64,000 nt of DNA from Pyrinomonadaceae bacterium MAG19_C2-C3 (lineage in GTDB: Bacteria; Acidobacteriota; Blastocatellia; Pyrinomonadales; Pyrinomonadaceae): positions 1-64,000 of the forward strand of contig JANDLT010000005.1 of assembly GCA_024330265.1 (NCBI GenBank), written 5' to 3'. Numbering within the stretch: the stretch's first letter is position 1; every line of letters begins with the position of its first letter. Shown here piece after piece: positions 60,400 to 64,000 of this stretch. A model generated the notes under the pieces. The model did no database searches. It was not told where the DNA came from and saw only the letters and a program-made list of their open reading frames with translations. Both the position numbers and the translations under genes were made by a program.

Positions 60400-61539
60400 A
60401 TGATTCACGAAAACTTTTTGCGTCCGCTTCTCTTTCGCCTTCCCGCCGAAACCGCGCATGAATGGTCTATGCGCGCACTCTCGTTCGCGTTGCGCGGCGA
60501 AGCATCACGCGCTTTCGTTCGTCGTCAACTGATACAGGATTACCGCGAAACTTACGGCGACATTTATGGAAGTATCGAACGCTTCGGACTCAAGTTTGAC
60601 AACCCCGTCGGACTCGCCGCCGGATTCGATAAGAACGGTGAACACGCCGCCGCACTCGCCGCGCTCGGCTTCGGCTTTATCGAAACCGGAACGGTGACGC
60701 GCCTCGCGCAAGACGGCAACCCGCGCCCGCGCCTGTTTCGTTTGCCGGATGATGCGGCGTTAATCAACCGTCAGGGTTTTAACAACAAAGGCGCGCCCGC
60801 TCTCGTCGCACACTTAAAGCGCGACCGTCCGGCGTGTGTGCTTGGCGTCAATATCGGCAAAAGCCGCGTCACGCCGATTGATGAAGCCGTCGCGGATTAC
60901 GTCGCAAGTTTTGAATCCGTGCGAAGCGTCGCGGATTACGTCGCCATCAATGTCAGTTCACCGAACACGCCGAACCTGCGCGACCTGCAACGCCCCGAAG
61001 CACTCGATGAACTGCTCGCCGCGATTCAGCGAAGCAATCATCAACTCGCCGCCCGTGATGAAACGAAACCTTTGCCCGTCCTCGTCAAAGTCGCGCCCGA
61101 CCTTGACGACGCGGCACTGGAAATGATTGTTGATGTCGCCCGTCGCAACCGGCTCGCAGGCATCATTGCGACAAACACGACCGTTGCCCGTGATGATTTG
61201 AAAACTCCGCGCGCCGCCGTCGAAGCGTGCGGCGCGGGCGGCTTGAGCGGTGCGCCGCTTCGCCGTCGTTCAACGGAAATCATCCGCCGACTTTACACGC
61301 TCGCCCAAGGTTCGCTCGTCATCATCGGAGTGGGCGGCGTTTTCACCGGACGGGACGCTTGGGACAAAATCAGCGCGGGCGCATCGCTCGTTCAACTTTA
61401 CACGGGCTTCGTCTATGGCGGCGTGCGCGTCGTGCAACGCATCAACGAAGATTTATCCGGCATCTTGCGCGAACGCGGCGTGCGCTCGCTCGATGAAGCC
61501 GTCGGTTGTCAGGCTAATATCGCGCATCGCACATTATGA
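60400..61539 (+). CDS. pyrD: Dihydroorotate dehydrogenase, class 2
   Basis: Quinone-linked membrane-associated enzyme of pyrimidine synthesis. 379 aa, slightly long. N-terminal helices for quinone access (FLRPLLFRLPAETAHEWSMR). FMN barrel: NPVGLAAGFDKNGEHAAALA, TGTVTRLAQDGNPRPRLFRL, GFNNKGAPALVAHL, NVSSPNTPNLRDLQRPEALD (catalytic Ser), KVAPDLDDAAL, ATNTTVARDDL, GVGGVFTGRDAWDKISAGAS. pyrF overlaps its stop (ATGA). Confidence 0.97.
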   Translation: MIHENFLRPLLFRLPAETAHEWSMRALSFALRGEASRAFVRRQLIQDYRETYGDIYGSIERFGLKFDNPVGLAAGFDKNGEHAAALAALGFGFIETGTVTRLAQDGNPRPRLFRLPDDAALINRQGFNNKGAPALVAHLKRDRPACVLGVNIGKSRVTPIDEAVADYVASFESVRSVADYVAINVSSPNTPNLRDLQRPEALDELLAAIQRSNHQLAARDETKPLPVLVKVAPDLDDAALEMIVDVARRNRLAGIIATNTTVARDDLKTPRAAVEACGAGGLSGAPLRRRSTEIIRRLYTLAQGSLVIIGVGGVFTGRDAWDKISAGASLVQLYTGFVYGGVRVVQRINEDLSGILRERGVRSLDEAVGCQANIAHRTL

Positions 61540-62306
61540 CTCACACACAAATTTCCGAAGCCGCGAACGATTCACCGTTCACACAAGCACGCGATAAATT
61601 GATTGTCGCCCTCGACGTGGATTCAATCACGGCGGCGCGCGAGACAATCGCCGCTTTAGGCGACGTGGTGTCGTGGTTCAAAATCGGTTCGCAACTTTTC
61701 ACCCTTGCCGGAGGTGACATCGTGCGCGAAGTCACGGGCAACGGAGCGCGCGTGTTTCTCGATTTGAAATTCCACGACATCCCGAACACCGTCGCGGGAG
61801 CCAGCCGCGAAGCCGTGCGTCTCGGCGCGTCGCTCTTTAACGTCCACGCGCTTGGCGGCGCGGAGATGATGCGGCGGGCTTTGGATGCGACACGCGACGC
61901 CGCGCACGAATTCGATGTGCCGCTGCCCGCCCTTATCGCCGTCACGATTTTAACGAGTCACGACGGGGCGACGTTAAACGAACTCGGCTTCCACGACTCC
62001 ATCGAACGCCAAGCGGTAAGACTCGCCGCACTCGCACACGCAGCGGGACTCGATGGCGTCGTCGCATCGGCGCACGAAATCAAATCCATACGCGAAAACG
62101 TCACGGACAACTTTCTTATCGTCACGCCCGGCGTGCGTCCCGCGTTTGCCGCCCGTGACGACCAACGGCGCGTGATGACGCCCGGCGATGCCGTGCGCGC
62201 GGGCGCGAATTTTCTTGTCGTCGGGCGCGCGATTACGAGCGCGCCCGACCCGCCACGCGCCGCCGCGATGATTCTCGATGCGATGAACACGGCGATGCGT
62301 CACTAA
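61536..62306 (+). CDS. pyrF: Orotidine 5'-phosphate decarboxylase
   Basis: Last step of UMP synthesis. The 256 aa include about 20 extra N-terminal residues over the common group 1 form. Catalytic residues: LIVALDVDS (Asp), KIGSQLF, FLDLKFHDIPNTV (Lys-x-x-Asp pair), TPGVRP and VVGRAIT phosphate loops. Start ATG overlaps the pyrD stop (ATGA), so translation is coupled. Confidence 0.97.
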   Translation: MTHTQISEAANDSPFTQARDKLIVALDVDSITAARETIAALGDVVSWFKIGSQLFTLAGGDIVREVTGNGARVFLDLKFHDIPNTVAGASREAVRLGASLFNVHALGGAEMMRRALDATRDAAHEFDVPLPALIAVTILTSHDGATLNELGFHDSIERQAVRLAALAHAAGLDGVVASAHEIKSIRENVTDNFLIVTPGVRPAFAARDDQRRVMTPGDAVRAGANFLVVGRAITSAPDPPRAAAMILDAMNTAMRH

Positions 62307-62312
62307 ATCGAA

Positions 62313-62508
62313 ACTTACGCGGGGATGAAGTTTTGCGGCTCTGCCGCCTGATGTGCGGTGGGGCTTCGCCTCACCGTCGAGTACATGAAAAGTCTTCGAG
62401 GCTACGCCTCAGACGCGGGCGGCGTAGCCGCCATACAATCTTTGAAGCGAAACGGAAAGGCTTCGCCTTTCCGCACATCAGGCGGCACAGCCGCTCCACC
62501 GCGTAAGG
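62313..62508. mobile_element. 196-bp multi-hairpin repeat element (copy 2)
   Basis: Ends CTTACGCGG (62314-62322) and CACCGCGTAAGG (62497-62508). Hairpins in the same order as copy 1: GCGGCTCTGCCGC, GGTGGGGC/GCCTCACC, GAGGCTACGCCTC, GCGGCGTAGCCGC, GGAAAGGC/GCCTTTCC, GGCGGCACAGCCGC. Several stems keep pairing despite base changes between copies. It begins 6 bp after the pyrF stop. The remaining 150 bp to the ComEC-like gene show nothing recognisable. Confidence 0.88.
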
Positions 62509-62659
62509 TGACTGATTTAGAAAAACGAGATGGCGGCAAACAAATCCATTGTCCAAATGAAGCCTGTGTAAATTAAAGCTGCGGTGCTTTCACCGCGTGA
62601 GCTTTGATTCCATGCACACGCGATTGATGTTGATTGAGCGCGGTATTCAGGGTTGCGAG

Positions 62660-63997
62660 CTATCTCTCTATAAACGTTTCAACATTCAAGTCGCGTCCGT
62701 TCGTTATCACACTTATCGTCCCGTGCGTTCCCGTCGTCATCACGCGCCCCCCGTGACGTTGCCAACGCTCAACCACTTCGGCGGCGGGATGATTGTAGGG
62801 CGAACGCTGACCGACGGAAATCACGGCAAGGGCGGGCGCGACTTTTTCAACGAAGGCTTCGGTTGATGACGTGCGACTGCCGTGATGCGCGACCTTGATC
62901 ACATCGGAGCGCAAGTTCGCCATATCACGCACGAGACGCGCTTCGGTCGCGGCTTCGATGTCGGCGGTCAGAAGAATGCTTCGTTCGCCGTAACGCACGC
63001 GCAGGACAAGCGAATCGTTGTTGCTCGAAGCTACACGGTTAATCGTCAAGTCGGTTAATGCGCGCGGGTTTTCGACTTCAATCGTCGCTTCACCGAAACG
63101 CAAACGGTCGCCCGCATTCAAGACTTCGACGGGTACGTTTTCGCGTGCGAGCGTTTCCGCGAAAGCTCGATACTCAGCATCGCGCGACGGTGTGCGCCCG
63201 ACGAATGCGGCGCGCACATTGAAGTTGCGCGCGACATCGGACAAGCCTTCGATGTGGTCGGCGTCGGCGTGCGTGGCGACGAGGTAATCAACGCGGTCAA
63301 GCCCGCGCCACCATAGATACTCCGATACAACGGCTTCACCTATGCGCGGGGTGTCCGGCTCGAAATCCGGTGCGACATCATTATTGTCATCATCCGTGTC
63401 AGATGCTTTATCATTTGTCCTCTGCGTTCTCCGACTAAAACCAACGCGCCCGCCGCCGTCAACCAGCATCGTCGTCCCGTCTGGCAGCGTGACGAGTGCC
63501 GCATCGCCCTGTCCCACGTCGAGAAAGTCAACGCGCAACACGTCAGCTTTAATATCCGCGCTGTACGGGTGCGCGAGTATCGTCACGCCGAACAAGATAA
63601 GCATGACGCACGATGCGGCGGTGACGCGCCGCGTTTCGTACCACTTACGCGGGCGTTCATCGTCAATCGTTTGCCGCACGGCGTCCCAACTTTTCAGCCG
63701 CGCAATCAACACCACGAGCGGCACGAAGTAGAGCGGATAAACGAACCATTGCCAGCCGTGATATTCAGGCACGCGAAAGCCCGTGATGCCCAGTCGCACG
63801 AACGGGTCAACGCCGTAAGTCGCCACGCTGCTCATCGCTTCCGTCAACCACACGAACGGCGACGCAAACGGCGTACTTACTTCCGCGATGATGAGCGCGA
63901 CGATGCCCGCCGCGCTCATCACGATAAACGCGAAGCCCGTCCAGATGTTGAGTACAAAAGCTGCGAACGAGAAGCGATGAAAATATAAAACCATCAA
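62660..63997 (-). CDS. comEC: ComEC/Rec2-type DNA-uptake protein, C-terminal part (cut by window edge)
   Basis: At least 445 aa. The N-terminal third has membrane helices typical of the end of the ComEC competence domain (VLYFHRFSFAAFVLNIWTGF, VIMSAAGIVALII). The C-terminal two thirds are a metallo-beta-lactamase fold: VDFLDVGQGDAALVTLPDGT, ATHADADHIEGLSDV (HxDxDH), KVAHHGSRTSS and ISVGQRSPYNHPAAEVVERW. The gene almost certainly continues beyond the right edge, so the ATG at the edge is internal. In competent bacteria ComEC forms the inner-membrane DNA channel. Confidence 0.9.
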   Translation of the reverse strand: MMVLYFHRFSFAAFVLNIWTGFAFIVMSAAGIVALIIAEVSTPFASPFVWLTEAMSSVATYGVDPFVRLGITGFRVPEYHGWQWFVYPLYFVPLVVLIARLKSWDAVRQTIDDERPRKWYETRRVTAASCVMLILFGVTILAHPYSADIKADVLRVDFLDVGQGDAALVTLPDGTTMLVDGGGRVGFSRRTQRTNDKASDTDDDNNDVAPDFEPDTPRIGEAVVSEYLWWRGLDRVDYLVATHADADHIEGLSDVARNFNVRAAFVGRTPSRDAEYRAFAETLARENVPVEVLNAGDRLRFGEATIEVENPRALTDLTINRVASSNNDSLVLRVRYGERSILLTADIEAATEARLVRDMANLRSDVIKVAHHGSRTSSTEAFVEKVAPALAVISVGQRSPYNHPAAEVVERWQRHGGRVMTTGTHGTISVITNGRDLNVETFIER

Positions 63998-64000
63998 CGG

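Noticed and set aside
62358-62576. 72-codon frame after pyrF
   Set aside because: It is translation of the 196-bp multi-hairpin repeat.

Overview
The window looks like a housekeeping-rich stretch of a moderately GC-rich, diderm bacterial chromosome. Gram-negative traits include a BamD-like protein, lipoprotein signals and a ComEC-type protein. Gene content and order (dnaB, rplI, rpsF/rpsR, pth, rplY, prs, tRNA-Gln, ispE), a PASTA protein beside rsmB and fmt, and many TPR, HEAT and CAP-domain secreted proteins suggest an acidobacterium, possibly of the Blastocatellia. That placement is inference; no rRNA gene is present to test it.

Layout. 0.1-9.2 kb (minus): alr, intein-containing dnaB, rplI, a fused rpsF-rpsR gene, pth, rplY, prs, tRNA-Gln and ispE, with several short inverted-repeat elements in the spacers. 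9.3-17.3 kb: secreted or membrane proteins (CAP, TPR, BamD-like, PASTA), rpe, and one small membrane-protein gene that looks like an integron-type gene cassette. 17.4-22.2 kb: rsmB, fmt, a run of three tiny coiled-coil genes, and a P5C dehydrogenase. 22.2-25.8 kb: a type II restriction-modification pair with an acidic companion gene, then def. 26.2-28.3 kb: a solo Clp-type AAA+ ATPase on the plus strand and a second copy of the tiny coiled-coil gene pair. 28.3-40.7 kb: HEAT and J-domain proteins, pepA, an SDR epimerase, smpB, gpsA, plsY, cinA, a cupin, an M28 peptidase, a ferredoxin and a Fur-family regulator.

40.8-41.1 kb holds a tRNA-Leu(UAA) gene interrupted by a group I intron. 41.2-47.4 kb: an alpha/beta hydrolase, a DUF805/SRPBCC membrane protein, and a sulfur-transfer cluster (cystathionine synthase/lyase-type enzyme, JAMM peptidase, and a three-domain ubiquitin-like/E1/rhodanese fusion), followed by an XRE-cupin regulator. 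47.4-48.1 kb is a long intergenic region with two hairpins that present the same 14-nt loop. 48.1-52.4 kb: pyrR-pyrB-pyrC and a flavin amine oxidase. 53.1-60.2 kb (plus): a signalling group (hybrid histidine kinase, response regulator, HisKA/REC/nucleotide cyclase) running into a GNAT, a SemiSWEET and an unknown gene. 60.4-62.3 kb: pyrD-pyrF. The window ends inside a ComEC-like gene.

The spacers carry an unusual density of structured repeats. These are arrays of 7-bp units in inverted pairs (several unit sequences), a 124-bp MITE with perfect 19-bp terminal repeats and a 6-bp target duplication, two 196-bp multi-hairpin elements, and two palindromic elements sharing a GGCGGGC core. No transposase gene is visible. 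Start codons were revised for many genes using Shine-Dalgarno position, signal peptides, and overlap with neighbours or repeats.
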